In this document: positions 48,937-58,045 of the stretch, one piece after another | Layout of the letters: the number at the start of each line of letters is the position of its first letter | Position numbering within the stretch: position 1 is the first letter of the stretch | Assembly: GCA_019306065.1 (NCBI GenBank) | Contig: JAFDMF010000001.1 | Coordinates: 21,244 to 85,243 of the forward strand | Origin: Deltaproteobacteria bacterium | GTDB taxonomy: Bacteria; Desulfobacterota; Desulfobacteria; Desulfobacterales; JAFDMD01 | Direction of reading: 5' to 3' | Length of the DNA: 64,000 bases | The notes under the pieces: model-generated | Told to the model about the DNA's origin: nothing | What the model saw: only the letters and a program-made list of their open reading frames with translations | The model's database searches: none | Translations under genes and position numbers: made by a program

Positions 48937-49415
48937 AAAAAGCCCGTTGTCCGACTTCGTATTTTGTCCGTTTTAAAGCGTTATGCAAAAATTTTAATTG
49001 AAATACAAAGATACAATTAAAAACCTATTCCCTTATCCCGCTGCCGCTCTGCCCGTTATTGATACAACCAAGCAATTATAATGCGCGGATAACGGCAGCG
49101 TAAAATTTATTGTTTTTTAGTTGGATAACATATAAACGGATAGAAATTTGTAGAATTAATTTTAAACTATAACCGATAATTTTATTAAGTTATAATAAAT
49201 AATGAGGAGGAATTAGTGAATTGCGATAAAAACGGAATAAAAAAACTTTAAATATTAGCTCGGAAATACTTAAAGGGATACGTCCTGCGGCGCTTTCGGT
49301 TGATATAAACAACCTTTGCAATTGGTATAATGCTATTTTTTTGATGAGAAAAATATTATATCTTTACTTATTATTAAAAATTATGAATAGTAAGAAAAGA
49401 GGTATAATAGGGTAA

Positions 49416-49499
49416 GATAAGCCATTTTAACGCTCAAGTAAGCTATTCTAACGTCCAATCAAACCATTCTAATATTCAAATAAGTAATTTTAACGTTAA
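49416..49499 (+). repeat. Four degenerate 21-base tandem repeats
   Basis: Units start at 49416, 49437, 49458 and 49479, each about GATAAGCCATTCTAACGTCC plus A. In one frame they read as a seven-residue repeat: SHFNAQV, SYSNVQS, NHSNIQI, SNFNVKI. The frame then runs on NNNKIKAVRYKIDLT to a stop at about 49552. The unit length of seven codons suggests a former coding repeat, but no intact start precedes it. Confidence 0.55.
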
Positions 49500-49587
49500 A
49501 ATTAATAATAATAAGATTAAAGCAGTCCGATATAAGATTGATTTAACATAAAATAAACATAAAATCGCTAACAAAAATCAAAAAAGA

Positions 49588-49632
49588 CCTTGTTTCCTAC
49601 AATAAACCAAGGGGAACAAGGTTCCTTTTTTT
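49588..49632. terminator. Bidirectional terminator / outer-arm repeat downstream of the TRAP operon
   Basis: CCTTGTTTCC (49588-49597) pairs with GGGGAACAAGG (49611-49621), flanked by an A run (49580-49585) and a T run (49626-49632), so it could stop transcripts from either side. Its right end continues into the CTTTTTTTGCTTGATTTC sequence found again at the other end of the TRAP operon. Confidence 0.6.
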
Positions 49633-49642
49633 GCTTGATTTC
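49625..49642 (+). repeat. Left direct repeat flanking the TAXI-TRAP operon
   Basis: CTTTTTTTGCTTGATTTC, 18 bases, identical and in the same orientation as 53438-53455. Its last two bases lie in the TRAP permease stop codon. The longer module (AACAAG...TTTTGCTTGATTTCGGCG) also occurs near 12650, 18105 and 23960 in changed form. Confidence 0.7.
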
Positions 49643-51677
49643 AGCTCTTCCGCGTTTCCGGGTGATAAAGGAACTGAAGAGCGATTGCCGTGATAAATAG
49701 GATAAAACCGACTATATCCGTTTTATATTCGGGCCAGAAGAGCCCTAATGCCGCTCCGTAGAAAAGGATAGTTTCAACCAATGTTGCCTTTCGCTTGAGA
49801 TATCGCTCGATCCCCGATGTAAAGGCAATTAGTCCGAGGGTTGTAGTTAAAATGGTCAACCAGACTTCCCAGTGCATTAATGAATAGGTTTCGTCGACGC
49901 CCAAAAGGGGCCTGTATGCCATCACTATTGGAATAATGTATAGCCCTTTGGCTAGTTTCCATGACGTAAAAGCCGTCCTCATGGGATTGGCGCCGGCAAC
50001 AGCGGCTCCCGCGAAACTGGCAAGACTGACCGGAGGGGTTACATTGGCATCTTGAGAATACCAGAATACGATCATGTGCGACACTATTAACGGCACGCCC
50101 ATATCAAGTAGCGCAGGGCCGGCAAGGGTTGCCAAAACGATATAGCTTGCCGTAACGGGAAGTCCCATGCCCAATACCAGCGATGCAGCGCCGATTAATA
50201 GAATCGCCACAACTTTAATCCCGCAGCTCAATTCCATTACCATGCTCGAAAATTTGAGCCCCATCCCTGTGAGAGATACCATGCCGACGATAATACCCGC
50301 TGCTGCACAGGCTACAGATACCATGATGGCGTTTTTGGCTCCTTTATCCAGCGCATCGATGATCCGCCGGGTTTCAATTTTACAAAACTTGCCGAACCCG
50401 ATGCGCTCGCCCGATTTTTTTGTCTGCTTTTGCATCGGATGTATGTAAGCCCATTTTATCGTATTGGCAATGAGGCTTGTCGTAAGAGTGCTTATAACAG
50501 CGACAAAACCTGCCATCATCGGAGAATAGTTGGCAATCAGAACATAAATGAGTATGGCTACGGGGATGACAAAGTGTAGCCCTTGCCTGAAGACCGTCCG
50601 TAATTTCGGGAGGCTTTCTTTCGGTTGTCCTTTCATTCCGTATTTTTGCGCTTCATAATGAACGAAAAGCAATACCGTAAGATAATACATTATAGCGGGC
50701 ATCAGGGCGACTTTGATGATATTGATGTAACTGATATTGGTAAATTCAGCCATTAAAAATGCTCCTGCCCCCATAATCGGCGGCATTAGCTGACCTCCTG
50801 TCGAAGCCGCAGCCTCTATGGCGCCGGCAACATGTGGGCGGTAGCCGACCTTTTTCATCATGGGGATGGTAAACGAACCTGTGGCGACGACATTACCGAC
50901 CGCGGATCCTGAAATCGACCCCATAAAGCCGGATGCCACAACTGCCGTTTTTGCCGGACCACCGGAGTATCTGCCCGTAATCGCATATGCCAGATTGATA
51001 AAAAAAGCGCCTCCGCCTGTAACTTCCAGAAATGCGCCGAACAACATAAAGACAAACACGAACGTGGATGCCACACCGATGGGCAATCCGAATATACCTT
51101 CGGTCGTCAGCCATAGGGTCGTTGCGATTCGTTCTATGCCGTATCCCTTGTGGATAATCAGATGTGGCATATATGGTCCGTACATGGCATAAAGAATGGC
51201 GAATAGACATATCCCTGTCATGATAAACCCGATGACGCGGCGGCAGGCTTCGAGCACAAGAATGACGCCGATGATGCTTACAATTTTGTCGCAGGTCAAC
51301 CAGTCTCCCTGTCGCTCGATGATCTCCCTCAAGTTGACGCATATATACATTACACATACTATGGAGGCGGCAGCCAGTATCCAGTCAATAACCAGCCAGA
51401 TCGTAAACCGATCTTTTTTGGCTTTTGGAAAAGGCGGTTTTAACAAAAAGGTTAGTACCAGAATGGCGCCCAGGTGAATGGAACGTTGAATCAGAGCCGT
51501 CAATGCCGCAATACCCGCTGTGTAAAGTTGATAAAGACTTAAGCTGACGGCAAGTAGCATGACTGTGATGGCGGTATACTTCACAAGAGTCTCGTTTACG
51601 CTATCGTCGTCGAACTTTTTGCCTGTTTCTGTTTGGGAATGGTCGCTATTGTGGATAATAGTAGTTTGTTTGGACAT
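49641..51677 (-). CDS. TRAP transporter fused permease (DctQM fusion, 4TM/12TM)
   Basis: 678 residues: the fused small and large permease parts of a TAXI-type TRAP importer. The N-terminal membrane helices (about residues 1-170) are followed by the DctM-like part with LPIGVASTFVFVFMLFGAFL, GGPAKTAVVASGFMGSISGS, GSFTIPMMKKVGYRPHVAGA and the repeat-like MGLPVTASYIVLATLAGPAL. It uses an ion gradient to import the ligand captured by the TAXI receptor encoded two genes upstream. The gene is visibly richer in G+C than its neighbours (one 60-base line at 50881 is 35/60 G+C), which points to horizontal gain. Confidence 0.95.
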   Translation of the reverse strand: MSKQTTIIHNSDHSQTETGKKFDDDSVNETLVKYTAITVMLLAVSLSLYQLYTAGIAALTALIQRSIHLGAILVLTFLLKPPFPKAKKDRFTIWLVIDWILAAASIVCVMYICVNLREIIERQGDWLTCDKIVSIIGVILVLEACRRVIGFIMTGICLFAILYAMYGPYMPHLIIHKGYGIERIATTLWLTTEGIFGLPIGVASTFVFVFMLFGAFLEVTGGGAFFINLAYAITGRYSGGPAKTAVVASGFMGSISGSAVGNVVATGSFTIPMMKKVGYRPHVAGAIEAAASTGGQLMPPIMGAGAFLMAEFTNISYINIIKVALMPAIMYYLTVLLFVHYEAQKYGMKGQPKESLPKLRTVFRQGLHFVIPVAILIYVLIANYSPMMAGFVAVISTLTTSLIANTIKWAYIHPMQKQTKKSGERIGFGKFCKIETRRIIDALDKGAKNAIMVSVACAAAGIIVGMVSLTGMGLKFSSMVMELSCGIKVVAILLIGAASLVLGMGLPVTASYIVLATLAGPALLDMGVPLIVSHMIVFWYSQDANVTPPVSLASFAGAAVAGANPMRTAFTSWKLAKGLYIIPIVMAYRPLLGVDETYSLMHWEVWLTILTTTLGLIAFTSGIERYLKRKATLVETILFYGAALGLFWPEYKTDIVGFILFITAIALQFLYHPETRKS

Positions 51678-51686
51678 AAACGGCTC

Positions 51687-52214
51687 CTATTGCGGGGTTA
51701 AAGGATGCGGCTGAAAGTATCGCCGGATTCGATAAAAAAAACTTACCGGTTTTGCTGAAAAACGAACGGCAATATGAGGCGCAATGGCGGAGAGGTTCGT
51801 TTTTTTTCCTCGCCAGATAACTGTGTGATCGATGCCGGGACTGCCGATACGCAAAATAAAATTTCCCGTGGGCATATGCATGTCCTCAATTGCCTCATAA
51901 GGGCCTCGTTTGACCATTCGCCCGACTCCCGGCATACGCCCCATGCCAGCGCCGAATTTCAGATAACGTTCTTCCTCAATGTAGATTCGTCCGTCTTGAT
52001 CAATACTGTGATCTTCCCATATAGGAGAATTCTCCACCGAGTGGTAATAATGAATGACAAAACGCTCTCCGGGTTCCAGCGGGAGAACCAAAATAGGACG
52101 GGTATCTTTAACGGGGATAACCCGCAATTCCAGTCCGTCGTTTATAAAACATGCCGGCGTCGCCAAAACTAAGCTAATCATTGATATTACGATGATAAGG
52201 CATGGTTTTTTCAT
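51687..52214 (-). CDS. DUF1850 domain protein
   Basis: 175 residues. A signal peptide (MKKPCLIIVISMISLVLATP with ACF) is followed by the DUF1850 core: GLELRVIPVKD, LEPGERFVIHYYHSVENSPI then WEDHSIDQDGRIYIEEERYL KFGAGMG. DUF1850 proteins are regularly encoded between a TAXI receptor and a fused TRAP permease, as here; the function is not known. It lies 19 bases after the receptor gene and 9 bases before the permease gene, so the three are one operon. It shares the raised G+C. Confidence 0.9.
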   Translation of the reverse strand: MKKPCLIIVISMISLVLATPACFINDGLELRVIPVKDTRPILVLPLEPGERFVIHYYHSVENSPIWEDHSIDQDGRIYIEEERYLKFGAGMGRMPGVGRMVKRGPYEAIEDMHMPTGNFILRIGSPGIDHTVIWRGKKTNLSAIAPHIAVRFSAKPVSFFYRIRRYFQPHPLTPQ

Positions 52215-52233
52215 TGATTATTTTATTCTAATC

Positions 52234-53199
52234 CTATGGGATCAGCTTTTCCGGGATGTCGATTCCTTTTTCCTTTAAATACTTGATGGTTCCCGGATGC
52301 AAGGGGATAGGCGAATATTTTACCGCATTTTCAGGCGTCGTGTACGCCGCGGACGGATGTATTTTTTTCAAATAATCGTTATGCTCGAACAGGGCTTTGA
52401 CCAGTTTATAAACCAGATCAGTATCCAATGACGCCTGACAAATCATGACATTCCACACCCCGATGGTCGGAACAGCCTGATCTATGCCGCGATAGACTCC
52501 GCCTGTAAGATCGACGGCAGAGTAGGTTTGATTGACTGCCAGAATTTTTTTTCTCTGCTCATCGGTAAATGGAATGATATGGATATCGTGAGTGGTCGCC
52601 ATATCTAAAATCGAACTGGTTCCCGGTCCCACCGACCATGCGCCGACTTCAATAGCGCCGTCCCTTAATGCATTTGCGCTTTCGGTAAAGGAAAGACGAC
52701 TGTCGCTGTTTATCGGAATTTCCAAAGCTTTGAATACGGCTTCTGTCATAAAATTTGTTCCGCTGCCGGGGCTGCCGGTACTGATTTTTTTGCCTTTAAT
52801 TTGACTGATGTCCGTAATTTTACTGTCTTTGAGAGCGACTAACTGCAATAAATTGGGATACATGATAGCCATTGAGAGGATATCATGCTTTTTGCCGTTG
52901 AATTTGGACAACCCTTGGTAACCGGCTATGGCAACATCTCCCATTACCTCGCCGATAACAGTTTCTCCTTTATGCGCCAGCTTCACATTCTCGACGCTGG
53001 CTCCCGTAACTTCCGCCGTCGCCATGACGCCGAGCACATATTTCGACCATATTTCCGCGACTCCGCCGCCATAAGGATAGTATATCCCTCCTGTTCCGCC
53101 GGTTCCTATTGAAATAAAGGTTGGTTCCGCCGCCGCGGGCGTTATAAAAATTATTGATAGAATGAAAAAAATCGCAATGTTTGTAAAAAATCGTTTCAT
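52234..53199 (-). CDS. TAXI family TRAP transporter solute receptor
   Basis: 321 residues. A signal peptide (NIAIFFILSIIFITPAAA) is followed by the TAXI hallmark FISIGTGGTGGIYYPYGGGV, GKKISTGSPGSGTNFMTEAV and GAIEVGAWSVGPGTS-like segments. It ends with the C-terminal HPGTIKYLKEKGI. It catches a ligand in the periplasm for the fused permease. Ligands of TAXI receptors are often carboxylates or amino acids; here unknown. First gene of the operon; no clear promoter was identified in the 272 bases upstream. Confidence 0.94.
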   Translation of the reverse strand: MKRFFTNIAIFFILSIIFITPAAAEPTFISIGTGGTGGIYYPYGGGVAEIWSKYVLGVMATAEVTGASVENVKLAHKGETVIGEVMGDVAIAGYQGLSKFNGKKHDILSMAIMYPNLLQLVALKDSKITDISQIKGKKISTGSPGSGTNFMTEAVFKALEIPINSDSRLSFTESANALRDGAIEVGAWSVGPGTSSILDMATTHDIHIIPFTDEQRKKILAVNQTYSAVDLTGGVYRGIDQAVPTIGVWNVMICQASLDTDLVYKLVKALFEHNDYLKKIHPSAAYTTPENAVKYSPIPLHPGTIKYLKEKGIDIPEKLIP

Positions 53200-53437
53200 T
53201 TGATTAATCTTCTTTGTTTGTTATTTCTGTTTTAACAAGACCGTTTGTCTCAATAAGGTTTAAGCCCCGAGTTATACATCCGACACTATTTCGCAGTTTT
53301 CATTATGATAGATGACATAAGTTGCTCAATGTGCCGGATAGTAGAATTAGACGATTAATTTTAAGAACAAAGAGCTGAAAGCATAAACTAAAACAGAGTC
53401 AACTTGCAAGAAATGTTTATTTTTTATAGAAAAAAGT

Positions 53438-53455
53438 CTTTTTTTGCTTGATTTC
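53438..53455 (+). repeat. Right direct repeat flanking the TAXI-TRAP operon
   Basis: CTTTTTTTGCTTGATTTC, identical to 49625-49642. Just before it stand TTTTTATAGAAAAAAG, and just after GGCGGCG with a TAAAATTTTAA run, which are parts of the element at 12642-12787. The gap 53200-53437 shows no gene. Confidence 0.7.
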
Positions 53456-53471
53456 GGCGGCGTATAAAATT

Positions 53472-56400
53472 TTAATTTTGTTTTTGTTTGTCGATGATGT
53501 TTTTATAAGCTTCCAAACGGGTTATAATTCCGGCTGTTGCGGAATGCTCGTCTAATTCGAGTATAAGGTAAGGTTTGTTTTCCATTATGTTTTTATAGAA
53601 ATGTTCTATAAAGGAATCGGGACCACAGCTGAAGTTTGTAAGATGTATGCCGAAGAGGTTTTGATTATTTTTTATGTATTCTGCGGTTTTTAAAATTTTT
53701 GCTCCGAGTCCCCAATACATAAAAGAGAAATCGGAGTTGTTTGATTGGGAGGTATCTATAAAATCCATCGGGATTGCATTGATTCCTATTCTATTGAGGT
53801 TTTTGCCTATTTTTAGGTTTAAGGCTTCGTCGTAAAGGTTGTATGGTCTGCCTGTTACGATTACTATGGGCTTGTTTTTATTTTGGGATTTGATGTAGTT
53901 TTCTCCTATTTGATGTAATTCGCGGATGAAATTGTTTTGTATTTCCGTAGCATGATAAAGGGCTTTTTTTATATCGGATTTGCTTTTATTGAGTCTGTTT
54001 CCTATTTGTTTATAAAGTTCGCGGGCAAGTATGTCCGGACTGTATTTAAGATGAACGACAGGTTCTAATATTGAAGCGGGGTTATCGGTTTTTATTATGG
54101 TTTTAGCCATGTAGGAATTGCTTTGAACCATGGGGCAGTATAGTCCGCCGTTTGTCTCTTTTGATACGGGCATATCTATCATTGAGGGGATGAATATGTA
54201 TTTTGTGTTGTTTGCAAGCAGTTTAAGGTGCCCGAAAGAGTTTTTTATGGGGTAGCAGCTTTCAAAGGATGCCGCGGATATGCCGAGTTTGGATATTTTG
54301 GTATTGGTCGGAGGGGTTAATACAAGATGGTATCCGAGTTTATCGAAAAACCGCGCCCATAATATTGCAGTTTGCAGAGTGTATAAGGTTCTTTGCATTC
54401 CTATGGTCGGGCGTTTTTTTACGTTGATTATGGGTTTGTCTTTTAATTCTTCGTAAAAGCCCCGCATGTATTTGAGCCATATTTTTTCCCAAACAAAAAA
54501 GAGGTTTTCGGTTTGGGCTTTGTTTGTTATAGAGCGTTCGTAACGTCCGCATTCTCCTCCCCATATACTTATGCGCCCGTCGAAGTTGTATATTTTAAGT
54601 TTGCATTTGTTATGGCATTGTTGATCTGCCTTGCATGTTTTTTCGGTATGTTTCATTTTATCTTTTATGGCGCTTTCAAGTCCTCTGAAAGCCGATTTCT
54701 TTTGAGTGCTCATTTTTTCAAAGACGCTTATCGCTGCTCCGTAAGCGCCTAAAACTTCCCTGTGTTTGGGGAGTAGTATTTTTTGTTTTATTATTTTTTC
54801 AAACGCTGCCACCACTCCTTTGTTTAGGGATGGCCCGCCCAGAAACATAACCTTTTTTCCTATTTTTTTTTTTCCTACCACTCTGTTTAGATAGTTATGA
54901 ACTACGGCATAACATAAGCCAGCTATAAGGTCTTTTATCGAGGCTGATTTTTGGTGATAATATACGAGATCAGATTCCATAAATACGGTGCATCTTTCGG
55001 CAAGTTTTACTGGATTGTTTGATTCAAGAGCTATTTGTTGAAATTGATCTATGATGTTTATTCCGTATTTGTTTGCCAGTTCTTGTAAAAAGCTTCCCGT
55101 GCCTGCCGCGCATACTTTATTCATATCAAAGTCTAACGGAGAGGAGTTTGCTATTGAGATGTATTTTGAGTCTTGTCCGCCTATTTCAAAGATTGTGTCT
55201 ATATTAGGGTCTATTTGAACGGCTCCTTTTGCATGCGCCGTTATTTCGTCTATTATAAGATCCGCATTTAAAAAATCTCCCACTACGTTTCTGCCGGAGC
55301 CTGTCGCGGCTATCCCCGCTATGTTTATTTGACGTTTCAGATTGTCGGCAATATCTTTTAGAAGTTTTTGAGTAACTTCTATGGGGCGTCCTAATGTTTG
55401 AACGTAGTTTTTACGGATAATTCTTTTTTGCTTGTCTATGATGGCATATTTTGTAGTTGTAGAGCCTATGTCTATTCCGATATATACGTCTGTTTTTTCT
55501 TTTAATTCGATTTTTTCATCGTTGTTTTCCGGAAACTCGGTATATTTTAGCTCCAGTTTGCCGGTTGTTGCTATGGAAAGGTTTGTTTTTTTGTTTAACA
55601 GGCTGATGTTTTTTATGTCAAAAGGTTTTTTATTTTCGGCTTCCAAAGAGTATAAAGCCGCTCCTATTGCGCCTATGGATGTAGAATACGGAGGGATTAT
55701 AATTTTATTAAAGATTTGTTCAAGGGCTTTTATTTGGAGGCTGTTATAAGATAAGCCGCCTATAAGGATTATAGGGTGAAGAACTTCTCTGTTTCCTATT
55801 ATGGAACTTATGTAGTTTCTGGCGTTTCCTATGTGCAGCCCGTAGATTATGTTTTTTAAGCTTTCTCCTTTATTTTGCAGGTGTATCATATCGGATTTTG
55901 TAAATACGGTGCATCTGCATGCTACATTTGCGGGAGTTTCGCTTTCTGCGCCGAGTTTGATGAAATCCATTAATACTTGCGCAAAATCTATTGAGGACAT
56001 ATCTGTTTTATTGTCGTATAAAGAGCCGGATAGTCTTTGAGCCTGTTGATCTATAAATGAGCCTGTGCCGGAAGCGCATGGCCCGTTTACTGCAAAATGA
56101 TCAATCTCCCATTCTTTATTAAAATGGCTTATCTGAAAAAAAGCGGCGTCTTGCCCTCCCATACTCATGATTGTTTTAACGTCCGGGCATATATGACATG
56201 CGCCTATTACTTGGCAGATTGTGTCTATTTCGTAGAACGAGTTTATTTTTTCGCTTATTTTTTCGCCGTAATTGCCTGTAAATGCTATTGATTCGATTTT
56301 ATTGGGATTAAATTCGTTATAGATGTTTTTTATTATTTCGGTTGTTTTTTCTTCGATTTTGCCTGTATGTCTTATGTATGGGCATTCATAAATTATGTCT

Positions 56401-56477
56401 TTTTTATTGTTTATAAGTATGCAGTTTATGCTTACCGAGCCTATGTCTATGCCTATATAATATTTTTCGGATGTCAT
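53472..56477 (-). CDS. Double-domain 2-hydroxyacyl-CoA dehydratase activase (BadF/BcrA-HgdC family) with CoA-activase C-terminal region
   Basis: 1001 residues. Two ASKHA-type ATPase domains occur in tandem: YIGIDIGSVSINCILI with GGQDAAFFQI and CASGTGSFIDQQAQRL (about 5-290), then YIGIDIGSTTTKYAII with IGGQDSKYISI and CAAGTGSFLQELANKYGI (about 330-590). Each has the Cys pair (CA-GTGSF and CTVF) that holds the bridging [4Fe-4S] in HgdC. A region of about 380 residues follows with GMQRTLYTLQTAILWARFFD and LTPPTNTKISKLGISAASFE. Relatives near 1400 residues have an extra dehydratase-like part that is missing here. It energises electrons with ATP for a dehydratase or reductase; no such partner is adjacent. 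Confidence 0.9.
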   Translation of the reverse strand: MTSEKYYIGIDIGSVSINCILINNKKDIIYECPYIRHTGKIEEKTTEIIKNIYNEFNPNKIESIAFTGNYGEKISEKINSFYEIDTICQVIGACHICPDVKTIMSMGGQDAAFFQISHFNKEWEIDHFAVNGPCASGTGSFIDQQAQRLSGSLYDNKTDMSSIDFAQVLMDFIKLGAESETPANVACRCTVFTKSDMIHLQNKGESLKNIIYGLHIGNARNYISSIIGNREVLHPIILIGGLSYNSLQIKALEQIFNKIIIPPYSTSIGAIGAALYSLEAENKKPFDIKNISLLNKKTNLSIATTGKLELKYTEFPENNDEKIELKEKTDVYIGIDIGSTTTKYAIIDKQKRIIRKNYVQTLGRPIEVTQKLLKDIADNLKRQINIAGIAATGSGRNVVGDFLNADLIIDEITAHAKGAVQIDPNIDTIFEIGGQDSKYISIANSSPLDFDMNKVCAAGTGSFLQELANKYGINIIDQFQQIALESNNPVKLAERCTVFMESDLVYYHQKSASIKDLIAGLCYAVVHNYLNRVVGKKKIGKKVMFLGGPSLNKGVVAAFEKIIKQKILLPKHREVLGAYGAAISVFEKMSTQKKSAFRGLESAIKDKMKHTEKTCKADQQCHNKCKLKIYNFDGRISIWGGECGRYERSITNKAQTENLFFVWEKIWLKYMRGFYEELKDKPIINVKKRPTIGMQRTLYTLQTAILWARFFDKLGYHLVLTPPTNTKISKLGISAASFESCYPIKNSFGHLKLLANNTKYIFIPSMIDMPVSKETNGGLYCPMVQSNSYMAKTIIKTDNPASILEPVVHLKYSPDILARELYKQIGNRLNKSKSDIKKALYHATEIQNNFIRELHQIGENYIKSQNKNKPIVIVTGRPYNLYDEALNLKIGKNLNRIGINAIPMDFIDTSQSNNSDFSFMYWGLGAKILKTAEYIKNNQNLFGIHLTNFSCGPDSFIEHFYKNIMENKPYLILELDEHSATAGIITRLEAYKNIIDKQKQN

Positions 56478-56530
56478 TTTTATAAGTTTATGCTTCTGTT
56501 AGGAGATATTTAAGTTTGTTATATAACCGA

Positions 56531-57082
56531 CTATTCTATAGGTTTTCTATATTTGTCTATTTTTATTATATATATTATTGCCGAGCCTATGGAAAAAAAA
56601 GCGGCTCCGAAACATAGAGTTTCTACAAGAAGATCTTTCGGGTAAAAAACTACGGATGCTACTGTGGCGATTTGGAAGGCTATCATTATTTTGCCAAACG
56701 GATGCGACACGGCTTTATATTTTTTTTCGGATACGAATACATAAAAAGACCATACTATTAATACTATTATATCTCTTCCTACCAGTATTATGGTAATTGG
56801 CAGGGGCAGATTGTAGCTTATTGATACCATTATTATGGATGTATCAAGAAAGATTTTGTCTGCAATAGGATCTAATAGGGTTCCCAAAGAGGATTTGGAG
56901 CCAAAATTTTTTGCAATAAAACCGTCTAACCAATCGGTAACCGCCGCAACAATTAAGATTGTTTTCATCCATTCGTTTAGGTAGGGATACTCTTTAACGT
57001 AATATATGCAGACTGCAAAAACGGGGGTTAAAAGTATTCTGGTTAATGTTAGAATATGAGCGATTATGTTATATTTTGCCAT
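56531..57082 (-). CDS. pgsA: CDP-diacylglycerol--glycerol-3-phosphate 3-phosphatidyltransferase
   Basis: 183 residues with several membrane helices. It makes phosphatidylglycerol phosphate. The CDP-alcohol phosphotransferase motif is complete in spacing: TDWLDGFIAKNFGSKSSLGT then LLDPIADK, i.e. D-x2-D-G-x2-A, G-x3-D-x3-D, with Lys where Arg is most usual after the Ala, a substitution also found in functional relatives. The N-terminal NIIAHILTLTRILLTPVFAV is typical. It is in line with the activase (53 bases before it) and lipid genes. Confidence 0.94.
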   Translation of the reverse strand: MAKYNIIAHILTLTRILLTPVFAVCIYYVKEYPYLNEWMKTILIVAAVTDWLDGFIAKNFGSKSSLGTLLDPIADKIFLDTSIIMVSISYNLPLPITIILVGRDIIVLIVWSFYVFVSEKKYKAVSHPFGKIMIAFQIATVASVVFYPKDLLVETLCFGAAFFSIGSAIIYIIKIDKYRKPIE

Positions 57083-57175
57083 TTTCGATTGTATATTTTT
57101 CCGATATTATTATTACTATTTTTTATTATGAGATTTCTACGTGCTATAATCATTCTTTATTTCGTTTAAATTTAG

Positions 57176-57964
57176 TTATGGTTGTTTTGTTATTTTTACT
57201 TTTAAAATGTCCGCTTCGATTTTATCAATACTGATTTTAAATGCGTCAAAATCTGTTAGCATAAGAGCATCTGCAAGCTCGTCTGCGCTTCCTTTAAAAG
57301 ATGTTAAAAATTTTCTTTTATTCGGCATCATTTCTGTTATTACCGCTTGTTCGATATTTTTTATGGCGTTTAATTTTTCGTTGAATTTAGCAAAATAGTA
57401 AAGCTTGTCGTAAGCGGATGAAGATATATTTTGAGCGTATATTTGGCTTTTAATCATTTCGCCGGTTTCGGTCTGACTGCTTGACGTTTCTATGCTTTTG
57501 TCTGTTTCTGCTATTATTTTTATTTTTGAAAGGTTGTTGTTTTCCGTTTCTGTTTCCGTAATATTAAGTTTGTTTAACAGGTTATAAGATAACACCTCTA
57601 TTGATGTCGTAACCGTGTAATATTTATTGTATGAGGTTTCGTATAACACCTTATAGCTTTTAAAGAATTGTTCGGGATTATTGTAAATTTCCGCTTTTAA
57701 AGTCTCTGTTTCGTATGTGCCGGCTTTTTCGGACATAATTTTGTATAATGCCTGTTTTACGGCTTCGGTTTGACATTTTTTTATGGCGATTTTTCTTGCA
57801 TTGAATAGATTGTTATTCGATATTTCAACGCTTGTAGTTACTTCAAAAGCCTCTATTCGTTGTTTGTCAGCCGCATACGCGGGGGATGCAAAGTGGTATG
57901 CGGTTAAAAATAAAAGAAATATAAACAGTGCCACTTTTTTAAAAAAATATTTTTTTCTCTTCAT
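57176..57964 (-). CDS. Exported protein of unknown function (FlgT/LPP20-like N-terminal region)
   Basis: Taken from the ATG at 57964 (MKRKKYFFKKVALFIFLLFL with a cleavable TAYHFASPAYA); an open frame starts 24 codons earlier but lacks a signal. The mature part has EVTTSVEISNNNLFNARKIA and IKKCQTEAVKQALYKIM, a helix also seen at the start of FlgT/LPP20-like surface proteins whose conserved words are 'R..A...A...A'. The C-terminal KGSADELADALMLTDFDAFK-type segment fits the same group. No flagellar genes are here, so the resemblance is only structural. Conserved role unknown. Confidence 0.65.
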   Translation of the reverse strand: MKRKKYFFKKVALFIFLLFLTAYHFASPAYAADKQRIEAFEVTTSVEISNNNLFNARKIAIKKCQTEAVKQALYKIMSEKAGTYETETLKAEIYNNPEQFFKSYKVLYETSYNKYYTVTTSIEVLSYNLLNKLNITETETENNNLSKIKIIAETDKSIETSSSQTETGEMIKSQIYAQNISSSAYDKLYYFAKFNEKLNAIKNIEQAVITEMMPNKRKFLTSFKGSADELADALMLTDFDAFKISIDKIEADILKVKITKQP

Positions 57965-58045
57965 AGTGTTATAATTCCGTTTAAAATTGTTTATTTTCAA
58001 GGCTTGCGAAAATGGGTAAAAAATTTTGTTATGCAACCCTATTTT

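Larger units (their letters stand above)
48937..49640. other. Gene-free stretch: decayed coding traces, tandem repeat and terminator
   Basis: About 700 bases with no intact gene. A GAGGAGG ribosome binding site followed by GTG (49216) opens only 11 codons before a stop after a 7-A run. The next frame continues ISSEILKGIRPAALSVDINN and LCNWYNAIFLMRKILYLYLL to a stop at 49413-49415, and a third frame carries the heptad repeat described separately. With one extra A the first two frames join. This looks like one decayed gene or three chance frames; no family was recognised. Confidence 0.35.

Noticed and set aside
49416..49499. CRISPR-like array
   Set aside because: The 21-base units are contiguous and degenerate, with no spacers.
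56531..57082. Loss of the catalytic Arg in the pgsA motif
   Set aside because: The AR to AK change is found in other functional family members and the aspartates are intact.
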